Shown: positions 56,533 to 64,000 of the stretch, piece after piece | How the letters are laid out: each line of letters starts with the position of its first letter | How positions within the stretch are numbered: the first letter of the stretch is position 1 | DNA from: an uncultured Candidatus Nitrosopumilus sp. | GTDB lineage: Archaea; Thermoproteota; Nitrososphaeria; Nitrososphaerales; Nitrosopumilaceae | Reading direction: 5' to 3' | DNA length: 64,000 nucleotides | NCBI GenBank assembly: GCA_951812655.1 | Contig: OX638319.1 | Span: forward strand, 1,589,620-1,653,619 | Notes under the pieces: model-generated | The model's input: the letters and a program-made list of their open reading frames with translations, nothing else | Told to the model about the DNA's origin: nothing | Database searches by the model: none | Position numbers and translations under genes: made by a program

Positions 56533-57678
56533 TTAATCTGAAACCATTTCTTGATCTTTGTGTTTTCTGTATTTCTTGAAGAGTATCGTAGCTGAAATCA
56601 ACGTAGCTGCCAATCCTCCGAGCAATGGAGGGATCAATGTTAATGAGGGTTCATCGTATATCATTATGTTTGTAAACTGAATAATTGTTGGATACAGTGC
56701 TGCCAATACGATGATTCTTAGGATGTCGCTAATCTGTCTGGGGATTCCTCCTATCCAATTGCTGAGCAACGTTCCGGCAAATATTGATCCCATTCCTATC
56801 CACATGATTGGCAATGCTCCCGCAACAAACTGTCCTACTACCACTTTGTCGGTGATCGTTGTAACCATCTGCATATCCGATGTAATTAGTTCCGGATCTA
56901 AAGAGCTTATTCCAGCAGGTACTGATGAGAGTATCAGTAATATTCCTGCAACCATAGTAAACATCCTTACAAAACCCATCGGAGTCGGCTTTGACCAGCT
57001 TGACCATACTCTGTCTATGTCAAACGCTCGTATCAGAAATGCTCCTCCTAAAATGCTTACCAGAACCGCAAATATCTCGGCGGTGTAACCAAATACGGTG
57101 GCCACTCCTCCAATCAGTAAAAGAATTCCTGGAACTCCTAAAAAGAATTTTGAATATTTTGAATCATAAGCTAACATTTTCAGATATTTTCCAAAAACTG
57201 CGTAAGAATACTCCACACTCCTGCTGACCTTCATCACTACACGTTGAACGGACACAACCGGTAGGACATTTTGAATCACCGGGATGACACTTTCGTCATC
57301 TTCTCCATCCGACACTATAACTGCGCCATTGGCGGAAAATTTCTTTAGAACCGTCTTGGTTTCAGAAAGAATTTTCTCATCTGCTTGAACTCCTCTGTCT
57401 TTTACACCCGCAACTGTGATTACCTCCACTTGGTATCCCTTGCTGATCAAGTCTTCGTATGTTTTAATTGCCGCAAAAATTGAATTTGAATCTGCATCTT
57501 CGGGATCTTCTAATGCTAGTCTCTGAGCTGCCTCGATGCATGCATCCCTTCCGACAACAGGAGTGATAATCCCTGCTTTTTCTCCCACATCGTCATCTCT
57601 GTCAATACAGATCACAAGCAATTTGTTGGCAGTAGAAGCATTGACGTCTTTTTCAACTTTGTCTGTTCGTTGGGACAC
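56533..57678 (-). CDS. DUF373-family membrane protein
   Basis: The 381-residue protein starts with a soluble part (LLVICIDRDDDVGEKAGIIT, RDACIEAAQRLALEDPEDAD) that is the archaea-specific DUF373 signature. The C-terminal half has about six membrane helices. Function is unknown although widely conserved in archaea. Confidence 0.9.
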   Translation of the reverse strand: MSQRTDKVEKDVNASTANKLLVICIDRDDDVGEKAGIITPVVGRDACIEAAQRLALEDPEDADSNSIFAAIKTYEDLISKGYQVEVITVAGVKDRGVQADEKILSETKTVLKKFSANGAVIVSDGEDDESVIPVIQNVLPVVSVQRVVMKVSRSVEYSYAVFGKYLKMLAYDSKYSKFFLGVPGILLLIGGVATVFGYTAEIFAVLVSILGGAFLIRAFDIDRVWSSWSKPTPMGFVRMFTMVAGILLILSSVPAGISSLDPELITSDMQMVTTITDKVVVGQFVAGALPIMWIGMGSIFAGTLLSNWIGGIPRQISDILRIIVLAALYPTIIQFTNIMIYDEPSLTLIPPLLGGLAATLISATILFKKYRKHKDQEMVSD

Positions 57679-57745
57679 TGTTTTTAGTTGCAGAATTAGT
57701 TTTTAACAATTTCCAACTCTGACGGTTGGTAGAAAGTGGTATTGC

Positions 57746-58246
57746 CTAATTGGGTCTTAATTGCTGTGAAATTTTGATCAATTCGATATATTCGGCCTTT
57801 ATCGAATCTATCTTTTCTCCCATTTCGTCAATTTCCTCTTCGGAACTTCCATTCTCAATCATGTTTGCCATCACTTTGGTTTCTAGAATGTATGAGTTGA
57901 ATTTTTTCATGGCATCCATGTAATTGATGTAGCTTGCTTGCCATTCTTCTGGTGGCTTTGACGTTACAAACTCACTGATCTGAGCAGTTACCTGTGATGA
58001 CGTCACTTCTGTAATTGCAATGTATTTGTCAGGAGTAATTTCCCCGCTACGAAGGTTCTGATATTCGATATCTATGGACCCCTCCAAAATTTCATGTATG
58101 TTCTGGACCCCGTCAAGATAACCTTCATAATCTGATACAACAAAGGTGGCCTCATAATCCTGTGGAACTACCCATAGCAAGAAACTTGCACCAGTAATTG
58201 CAGCCAAAATCACCGCCGTAACCACAATTCCCTTTTTTGATGCCAT
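57746..58246 (-). CDS. Membrane-anchored hypothetical protein
   Basis: The 166-residue protein has one N-terminal helix (GIVVTAVILAAITGASFLLW) and a helical extracellular part rich in Glu (FVTSKPPEEWQASYINYMDA). No family recognised. It is in the same direction as the DUF373 gene downstream and may share a transcript. Confidence 0.65.
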   Translation of the reverse strand: MASKKGIVVTAVILAAITGASFLLWVVPQDYEATFVVSDYEGYLDGVQNIHEILEGSIDIEYQNLRSGEITPDKYIAITEVTSSQVTAQISEFVTSKPPEEWQASYINYMDAMKKFNSYILETKVMANMIENGSSEEEIDEMGEKIDSIKAEYIELIKISQQLRPN

Positions 58247-58496
58247 TGGAGTATTATTCTATTGAGGAGTTTATAATTGATAATATTTAATAAAATTATC
58301 ATTTATCAAGCAAATGTTAAAAAAATATTCTTTTTTTTAATTTTAAATGTAATTTTTTTTAAAATCATTTATTTCTTTCAATTTTTTGATAAAATTGATT
58401 TTCTAATTCATCAAAAACAATTGTTTACATCTAGTCTGTAGTGAATAAATTTTCACAGCATCTTCCTAAATACCCCAAAGTTTGACAATTTTCATA

Positions 58497-58649
58497 ATGG
58501 TTCAAGCATATTGCGTAAAATGTAGGGCAAAAAGGGATGTCAAAGATCCTAAAGAAACTACATTGAAGAATGGACGTCCTGCAGTCAAAGGCACGTGTCC
58601 TACTTGTGGAACTAACGTATTCCGAATCGGTGCAATGCCAAAGGAATAA
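58497..58649 (+). CDS. Small zinc-ribbon protein, DUF5679 type
   Basis: The 50-residue protein MVQAYCVKCRAKRDVKDPKE, continuing TTLKNGRPAVKGTCPTCGTN, has CxxC pairs at CVKC and CPTC. The layout (AYCVKCR, TLKNGRPA, G.CP.CGT..FRIG) fits DUF5679. Role unknown. It is shorter than typical gene-finding cut-offs. Confidence 0.85.
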   Translation: MVQAYCVKCRAKRDVKDPKETTLKNGRPAVKGTCPTCGTNVFRIGAMPKE

Positions 58650-58718
58650 TCCCGACAAACGTTCACACGAATTCTCTTTTTCAAAACCCATATAGGGTCT
58701 ACCATGCACAGTTTTTCA

Positions 58719-59141
58719 ATGACTAAAGCCGAGTATGAAAATTTACTAAAACGTATTCAGGATAACCTGGGAGGCACTGACAAGAAATCTCAAACCCGAT
58801 TCGAACTTCCTGTGGTGGATGTTATGTGGGAGGGCCAAAAGACATTCTTGCGCAATTTTTCCGAGTTTCCAAAAGTTCTTCGAAGAGATCCAGACAAGGT
58901 TCTTCAATATCTCTCAAAAGAGTTCGCTGTTCCTGCGGAGAGGCTGGGTGACAAGGCGATGTTTGTCGGGCGTAGGGCTCCTGATGACTTTACGAGATTG
59001 TTTCAGATTTATGTAAAGGACTATCTGGAGTGTCCAACATGCAAAAGTCCTGATACTAAAATTCTCAAAGAAAACAGGATTTCCTTTTTAATCTGTGAAG
59101 CATGTGGTGCAAAATCTACGCTAAAAGGCAAATATGCATAA
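58719..59141 (+). CDS. Translation initiation factor 2, beta subunit
   Basis: From ATG 58719 (MTKAEYENLLKRIQDNLGG) the protein is 140 residues, the usual archaeal aIF2-beta size. RFELPVVDVMWEGQKTFLRN and RRDPDKVLQYLSKEFAVPAE are the central domain, and a C-terminal zinc ribbon has CPTCKSP and CEACGA. It forms the aIF2 complex that brings Met-tRNA to the small subunit. A longer frame from 58704 is unlikely. The stop overlaps the next ATG (TAATG). Confidence 0.95.
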   Translation: MTKAEYENLLKRIQDNLGGTDKKSQTRFELPVVDVMWEGQKTFLRNFSEFPKVLRRDPDKVLQYLSKEFAVPAERLGDKAMFVGRRAPDDFTRLFQIYVKDYLECPTCKSPDTKILKENRISFLICEACGAKSTLKGKYA

Positions 59142-59437
59142 TGAAATTTTCAGTACGTGTCTCTGAATATCAAAAACAAGCAATGCTGAACATCTGCGAC
59201 GTAGAACTTCTTGGGGAGAAAATAGTGCAAGATGAACTAACCATGCATATCAGCGAATCGTATTATGGTGAAAGGATTGTAGAATCGGAAGAGGCCAGGT
59301 CTCTGTTGAAAGACGCGTCAATAATTAACATGGTTGGAAAAGACACTGTCTCGATGGCAGTTGATCTTGGAATCGGTTCGGAAAACGGAGTCAAAATAAT
59401 TTCAGGCGTTCCTTTTTTGATAGTTTTTAATATTTAG
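59141..59437 (+). CDS. DUF424-family protein
   Basis: From ATG 59141 the protein has 98 residues: KFSVRVSEYQKQAMLNICDV, LLGEKIVQDELTMHISESYY and ARSLLKDASIINMVGKDTVS match the archaeal DUF424. The start overlaps the aIF2-beta stop by one base, and this neighbourhood is common in archaea, suggesting a role in translation. Function unproven. Confidence 0.88.
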   Translation: MKFSVRVSEYQKQAMLNICDVELLGEKIVQDELTMHISESYYGERIVESEEARSLLKDASIINMVGKDTVSMAVDLGIGSENGVKIISGVPFLIVFNI

Positions 59438-59508
59438 AGTTGTTTGGTTTGAAAATTTTTTTCCTGCTTAATGCAATATCTTTTATCTAGCGGTGGTGTG
59501 TTAATTCG

Positions 59509-60288
59509 ATGACTGACGTAATTAGCAAAAAGTTAGAGTCAAAGATTGATCATAAACTAAATTCAAAACGAAAAAGAAGACATCTTGAAGACGGTTTTAA
59601 AAAAGGAAAAGTCGTGAATGAGGTTTTAGACAAGTCTACTGTTATGACTCTCTACAAAATGATCACGGATCATGTTATCGCATACGTAAACGGCTCTGTC
59701 AGTGCAGGAAAAGAATCCGTTCTTTTCTGGGGCGTTGACGATGACGATGTTGATGTGGCATTGAAAATCTACTTGGTGAGCACTTCGAATTTCAAAAAAC
59801 GTGAACCATATCTGACTGGAGATCCTAGATTCTCTCATCTAAAAAAAGGCACCAAAAACATGATATACCTATGGGCCAGAAAGGAATATCGTAATCTGCT
59901 TCAGTGTTATGACGCTGGTATTCCCGTTCCTAAACCTCTGCATGTCACAAACAATGTTCTTGCCATGGAATTTGTGGGTAACAAAGGTACTCCTGAAAAC
60001 TCTTTGCTTACTTCTCAAGTGGATGAAAATGACTATGATCAGGCAATCTTGATTATCAAGGATCTTTACCAAAAGGCAAATCTGGTCCATGGCGATTTCT
60101 CGGAGTATAATATCTTCAAGACTGAAAATGGACTGATGGTTTTTGATCTGGGATCTGGTGTTGATCTCAGGCATCCAAACTCTCAAAAATTTCTTAAAAG
60201 AGACATTAATAACATTACACGATTCTTCAAGAAAAGAGGAATTCTTTGTGCTGATCCAGATAAAATTTTTGAGGAGATTGTCAATTGA
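59509..60288 (+). CDS. RIO1-family protein kinase
   Basis: The 259-residue atypical kinase has the RIO1 nucleotide loop SVSAGKESVLFWGV, the flexible loop FKKREPYLTGDPRFSHL, the catalytic VHGDFSEYNIF and the metal-binding VFDLGSGVDLRHPNS. RIO1 acts in late maturation of the small ribosomal subunit. The stop overlaps the TTG start of the KH gene (TTGA). Confidence 0.93.
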   Translation: MTDVISKKLESKIDHKLNSKRKRRHLEDGFKKGKVVNEVLDKSTVMTLYKMITDHVIAYVNGSVSAGKESVLFWGVDDDDVDVALKIYLVSTSNFKKREPYLTGDPRFSHLKKGTKNMIYLWARKEYRNLLQCYDAGIPVPKPLHVTNNVLAMEFVGNKGTPENSLLTSQVDENDYDQAILIIKDLYQKANLVHGDFSEYNIFKTENGLMVFDLGSGVDLRHPNSQKFLKRDINNITRFFKKRGILCADPDKIFEEIVN

Positions 60289-60857
60289 GCTTTGAAAAAT
60301 CAATACGCATACCATCTGATAGAATAGCTGTGTTAATCGGAAAATCAGGTGCAACAAAATCAAAAATTGAAACCTCTTGCCACGTCTCTTTGGAAATTGA
60401 CGGGGATACTGGAGAGGTATTCCTAGAATCAAATGGCGATGTGGAAAAAATTCAGCCGTTTAAAGCAATAGAAATTATCACTGCCATTGGAAGGGGGTTT
60501 TCCCCAGAAAATGCGATGACTTTGTTAGACGGAGAAAACACATTACATGTGATTGACTTGAGAGAATTTGCAGGAAAATCCAGTGCAAATGTTGAAAGGA
60601 TAAAAGGGAGAATTATCGGAGAAGGTGGTAGGGCCAGAAGAAATATGGAAAATTTAAGCGGTACTCACATTTCAGTTTACGGTAGAACGGTTTCAATTAT
60701 TGGCAGCGCTAGCAAATTACGATTGACTGTGGATGCGATATCTTCTATTTGCAGTGGAAGTATGCACGGTGTGGTCTATGATAAACTAGAGGCTGCAAAC
60801 AGACGCAGTAAGCAGGAAAAAATGCAATTATGGGAAGATCAAGATGTCTTCTATTAA
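60285..60857 (+). CDS. KH-domain RNA-binding protein (Pno1/Dim2-like)
   Basis: The 190-residue protein starts with TTG and carries two KH domains: RIAVLIGKSGATKSKIETSC (first GxxG as GKSG) and RIKGRIIGEGGRARRNMENL (second, GEGG). This pair is the archaeal homologue of Pno1/Dim2, a small-subunit assembly factor that works with RIO kinases. It overlaps both neighbours. Confidence 0.93.
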   Translation: MSFEKSIRIPSDRIAVLIGKSGATKSKIETSCHVSLEIDGDTGEVFLESNGDVEKIQPFKAIEIITAIGRGFSPENAMTLLDGENTLHVIDLREFAGKSSANVERIKGRIIGEGGRARRNMENLSGTHISVYGRTVSIIGSASKLRLTVDAISSICSGSMHGVVYDKLEAANRRSKQEKMQLWEDQDVFY

Positions 60858-62715
60858 AGAAAAATTCAATCAGATTTCTCCAAGTGAATTCTTTTACAGT
60901 AATAGGGATTTGGCTGGTTTTAGCAATCCTACACGTTCATTGTATACTGCCGTAAGAGAATTTGTAGAAAATGCCTTGGATGCATGCGATCAAAAAGGAA
61001 TTCTTCCAGATGTCCACCTGACAATCAAAGCAGTTGATCCCGAAAAACCTGATCCCAAACCATACATTTTAACTGTTAAGGATAACGGTCCAGGAATTGA
61101 TGCAGAACATATCCCCCTTGCCTTTGGAACCGTTCTCTATGGCTCCAAATTCGGACTTAAACAAGCAAGAGGAATGTTTGGACTAGGTGCCACCATGGCT
61201 ATATTGTATGGGCAAATCACCACAAACAAACCCGTTGTGGTGAAAAGCTCTGTAGATGCAAAAACTCAAGACACGTTTGAGCTTCTACTTGACATTCAAA
61301 AAAACAAACCCGTGATAGTAAAACACACTTCTAAGGAAATCTCAAAAAAAGGACTTTCTGTTAGTATTTGTTTGGAGGGAGATTACTCCAAAGCTGGAAA
61401 CAAAATTCGAGATTATGTTTATGAGACATCTTTGATCACACCTTACGCGTCAATAACATTTGATGATCCAAAGGGCCAAAAATTTAGCCATCCGAGGTTT
61501 GTAAAAGAAATTCCTCCGCCTCCCACCATCATCAAGCCTCATCCACACGGAATTGATGTGGAACGAATTCGTAGAATGATTGTTGAATCTCAATTTGAAA
61601 TTCCTACTATTGACGATGCCATGATGGAAAAAGTTAGAAAAGATCTTGGTTTGTCTGTGAAAAAACTTAGTTATACATCGATAATGGAAAAAGCAAAGAA
61701 GAAATGGAAAAATCTTCCACGACAGGTTCGTGTAGTCATCTCATTGATGTCTTTTCTAAAAATGGATTTTGAAAAACTCAACAAGATCAGAATTGAGGAT
61801 ATTGACATGCCAAACAAAAAATTATTTTATTGGGATTTTGGTGATTCCCAATCAAAATCGATAGATATGGACCCTAGTAGTCAATATTACAAACAACTGA
61901 CCAATACCGTTCAAGGTGAGCCTCTTACGACGTTCTTGACGAAAAGATTTCAGCGCATTGGACCTACAACTGCAGTAAAGTTTGCAAAATTTGCAGGATT
62001 CAAACCTGAAAAAAGAATGGGTACTCTGACAAACCAGGAGTTGGTCAATCTGAGCGACTCTCTTCAAAAATTCGATGACTTTATGGCCCCTGATTCTAGC
62101 TGCCTTGCCCCTTTGGGCGAAGAACCTCTGGAGAAAGGAATCAAGAAATTCTTTAATCCTGATTTCACTGCAGTCATTCAACGACCTGCATCTGCATATT
62201 CTGGATTCCCTTTCATTATAGAAATGGGGATTGCCTATGGGGGAGACATCAAGTCTGGCGGACCTCATGTCTACAGGTACGCCAATAGGATTCCGTTACT
62301 TTATGATGAGGGTAGTGATGTTGTCATTAAAGTTTCACGTGATACTGATTGGGCCAGATATAAGATAAAGGGGGAACCTCCTTTCATCATCGTATCTCAT
62401 ATTTGTTCAACTAGAATTCCGTACAAGACTGCAGGAAAAGAAAATGTCGCAGATCGACCCGAAATTGAGCGAGAGTTGAGATTGGGATTACAGTTTTTAT
62501 CCAGAAAGCTTGCTGCATACATGTCAAAACGAGGTCAGGCAGACATGGCAAAAAAGAGGGCGAATCTATATGCAAAATACATACCTCTGATTGCAGAATT
62601 TTGTACAGAGCTTGCGGGCAAGAAAAAAGAGCCTAATTACAAGAAGATATTACAAGAAAATTCAGTTGAAGATGTGAAGGTAACAAAGGAGGAAAACAAG
62701 ATTGAAAACAAGTAA
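60844..62715 (+). CDS. top6B: DNA topoisomerase VI subunit B
   Basis: The 623-residue subunit has the GHKL ATPase motifs: REFVENALDACDQKG (N box), LTVKDNGPGID (G1), and ARGMFGLGATMAILYG (G2 region). A helix-two-turn-helix segment and the transducer domain follow (GIAYGGDIKSGGPHVYRYAN). It hydrolyses ATP to drive the double-strand passage performed with subunit A. Length is slightly longer than many because of a Lys/Glu C-terminal tail. It overlaps top6A by 14 bases. Confidence 0.96.
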   Translation: MSSIKEKFNQISPSEFFYSNRDLAGFSNPTRSLYTAVREFVENALDACDQKGILPDVHLTIKAVDPEKPDPKPYILTVKDNGPGIDAEHIPLAFGTVLYGSKFGLKQARGMFGLGATMAILYGQITTNKPVVVKSSVDAKTQDTFELLLDIQKNKPVIVKHTSKEISKKGLSVSICLEGDYSKAGNKIRDYVYETSLITPYASITFDDPKGQKFSHPRFVKEIPPPPTIIKPHPHGIDVERIRRMIVESQFEIPTIDDAMMEKVRKDLGLSVKKLSYTSIMEKAKKKWKNLPRQVRVVISLMSFLKMDFEKLNKIRIEDIDMPNKKLFYWDFGDSQSKSIDMDPSSQYYKQLTNTVQGEPLTTFLTKRFQRIGPTTAVKFAKFAGFKPEKRMGTLTNQELVNLSDSLQKFDDFMAPDSSCLAPLGEEPLEKGIKKFFNPDFTAVIQRPASAYSGFPFIIEMGIAYGGDIKSGGPHVYRYANRIPLLYDEGSDVVIKVSRDTDWARYKIKGEPPFIIVSHICSTRIPYKTAGKENVADRPEIERELRLGLQFLSRKLAAYMSKRGQADMAKKRANLYAKYIPLIAEFCTELAGKKKEPNYKKILQENSVEDVKVTKEENKIENK

Positions 62716-63826
62716 GTCCAAAGAGAAGAGTCGAATCAAAGAACGAAATAAAAAAGCTGATGACAAGCAAAAGAACATCCTTGAGATGCTTAAAAGTCAT
62801 GGTGCAAAAATATACGATGATCTAGACAATGGCCAATTTCCAAAGTTTTCTATCCCTAGTAGATCTGTAGGCAATATCGTTTATGATAAAAAACTACGTC
62901 AGTATATTCTTGGAAATAATGCTGCTTTGAGAAGTTCGAGAAATTCCTCACAGCTAAGATCTTTTACACAATTGATGTGGCTGGCGTTTTTCGCAAATAG
63001 GTTGACACATGAAAAAAAATCATCTACTCTGAGAGACGTGTATTATTCTTCTCAGGCATTTGCTGTTGAGTTTGAAGATCAATCTGAGTCTGATAATATA
63101 ATTGTGGATTTGGAAGCTGTTACTTCTAAACCACGTGAAGATTTTCATATATTTCCTGAGGAAAGAAGTTCAATTTTTGGAGATCTGAATATTGAGTATA
63201 CTATTCCTGGTTACGAGGGAAAAACAATGAATCTATCTAATCATCCTGATGGGTATTCTATTGGTCCCAGTCTAACTACTGCGGAATTAGTCGATACCAG
63301 TGCTGAAATTGTTATTGCAATTGAGAAGGGTGGACTTTTTACCCGTTTTGTTGAAGAACAGGTTGATAAAAAATTCAAATCCATCATCATAAACACTGGT
63401 GGACAAGCGCCACGTTCTACTAGAACTTTATTGAAAAGACTTCATGATGAAATGAAATTACCTGTAATTGTTCTAACTGATGGAGATGTTTATGGAGAGC
63501 ATATTGCTATGGTGATCAAGTCTGGTTCTGCAAACGCCGCACATCTAAGGGAATTAACCGTACCTGATGCAAAATGGGTTGGAGTTTGGGCTACTGATAT
63601 TGAAAAATATAAGTTGCCTACTATTCCAATGACCGAATCTGATATCAAACGATGCTATGATCTACAAAAAGATCCTAGATACCAAGACGGAGTATGGAAA
63701 AAGGAGCTAGACGTATTTTTGAGATTGAAAAGAAAAGCTGAATTGGAAGCTTTTTCTAAGTACGGCCTGACAAATATTACCGATAAGTACCTGCCCCAGA
63801 AATTGGAACTTGCAAAAAGTCTGTAG
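62702..63826 (+). CDS. top6A: DNA topoisomerase VI subunit A (Spo11-like)
   Basis: The 374-residue subunit starts with TTG. The catalytic Tyr lies in TLRDVYYSSQAF, in the winged-helix part. The TOPRIM fold is marked by EIVIAIEKGGLFTRFVEEQ (Glu) and VIVLTDGDVYGEHIAMVIKS (the DxD). It makes the staggered double-strand cut. It overlaps the B gene, as in most archaea. Confidence 0.96.
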   Translation: MKTSKSKEKSRIKERNKKADDKQKNILEMLKSHGAKIYDDLDNGQFPKFSIPSRSVGNIVYDKKLRQYILGNNAALRSSRNSSQLRSFTQLMWLAFFANRLTHEKKSSTLRDVYYSSQAFAVEFEDQSESDNIIVDLEAVTSKPREDFHIFPEERSSIFGDLNIEYTIPGYEGKTMNLSNHPDGYSIGPSLTTAELVDTSAEIVIAIEKGGLFTRFVEEQVDKKFKSIIINTGGQAPRSTRTLLKRLHDEMKLPVIVLTDGDVYGEHIAMVIKSGSANAAHLRELTVPDAKWVGVWATDIEKYKLPTIPMTESDIKRCYDLQKDPRYQDGVWKKELDVFLRLKRKAELEAFSKYGLTNITDKYLPQKLELAKSL

Positions 63827-63827
63827 T

Positions 63828-64000
63828 TTACTTTATTCTGAGTGTCAGAACGCCGTTTCTGTATTTGAAATCAAATATTTGCATTGAATTTGCACCTTCT
63901 ATGGGGATTTCCTTTGAAAATCCTGATGTCCCTCTAATGTACAAAATCCCATCGACTAGTCTGACGGCAATTTTATCTTCTGGTCCTGGAACTTCGGCAA
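63828..64000 (-). CDS. Hsp20/alpha-crystallin-like protein (partial, C-terminal part)
   Basis: The frame enters from the right edge and ends at a TAA at 63828. The 56 visible residues (AEVPGPEDKIAVRLVDGILY, IRGTSGFSKEIPIEGANSMQ, then RNGVLTLRIK) have the Hsp20 order: PG..., a strand pair and the final NGVLTL. It is probably a small heat-shock-type chaperone. The start is not in the window. Confidence 0.65.
   Translation of the reverse strand, partial: AEVPGPEDKIAVRLVDGILYIRGTSGFSKEIPIEGANSMQIFDFKYRNGVLTLRIK

Overview
The window comes from a Nitrosopumilus-like ammonia-oxidising thaumarchaeon (Nitrososphaerota). Evidence: the DNA is AT-rich; there is an archaeal histone, topoisomerase VI (both subunits), aIF2-beta, a RIO1 kinase, archaeal S11 and S17e, a DnaJ-ferredoxin fusion and a blue-copper protein; several secreted proteins carry C-terminal motifs that I know from thaumarchaea; and a 16S-23S operon has no tRNA in its spacer and no adjacent 5S gene. 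Starts often use TTG or GTG, and neighbouring genes often overlap as ATGA or TTGA.

Layout. 1-8.6 kb: end of a secreted protein, a methyltransferase, a membrane-anchored intradiol dioxygenase-like protein, then a complete phosphate locus (pstC-pstA-pstB-phoU, a divergent AbrB-PhoU regulator, pstS and a secreted protein that shares the pstS promoter pattern). 9.0-14.1 kb: a 46-bp triple tandem repeat and the minus-strand rRNA operon with both processing stems. 14.2-25.6 kb: a GSA-aminomutase-like gene, TPR, SHOCT and cupin proteins, DnaJ-ferredoxin, HIT, tRNA-Pro, DoxX, several very small Cys-rich proteins and a stand-alone AsnB-like ligase. 25.6-33.2 kb: housekeeping genes (purB, rtcB with a PDCD5-like gene, rps11, thiL, a phosphohexomutase, tRNA-Thr). 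33.4-44 kb: accessory region with small membrane and zinc proteins, an AIPR-type putative defence gene, tRNA-Cys, a possible integrase scrap, secreted proteins and a broken HExxH-TPR gene. 44.2-64 kb: housekeeping genes again (histone, TatD, rps17e, a ubiquitin-like-Cgi121 fusion, THUMP, Sua5, purA, pyrF, NUDIX, uppS, DUF373, aIF2-beta, DUF424, RIO1, KH, top6B, top6A and the end of an Hsp20).

How the genes work together. The pst genes and two PhoU-type proteins form a phosphate uptake and control module. Cgi121 and Sua5 both serve tRNA t6A synthesis, with a THUMP protein between them. aIF2-beta, RIO1 and the KH protein belong to translation and small-subunit maturation and run directly into topoisomerase VI. 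purB and purA catalyse both adenylosuccinate steps; pyrF finishes UMP.

Most unusual observations: (i) a family of eight 20-22-bp intergenic inverted repeats with an 8-bp spacer, in two clusters (22.4-24.6 and 37.6-43 kb), six of them just behind stop codons; (ii) DNA-level tandem expansions that give two ribosomal proteins acidic tails with the same AEEVT core; (iii) the ubiquitin-like-Cgi121 fusion; (iv) a metallopeptidase-TPR gene with one nonsense codon and one homopolymer frameshift; (v) an AIPR gene between two tRNA genes. All functional statements come from reading motifs by eye; no database search was run.
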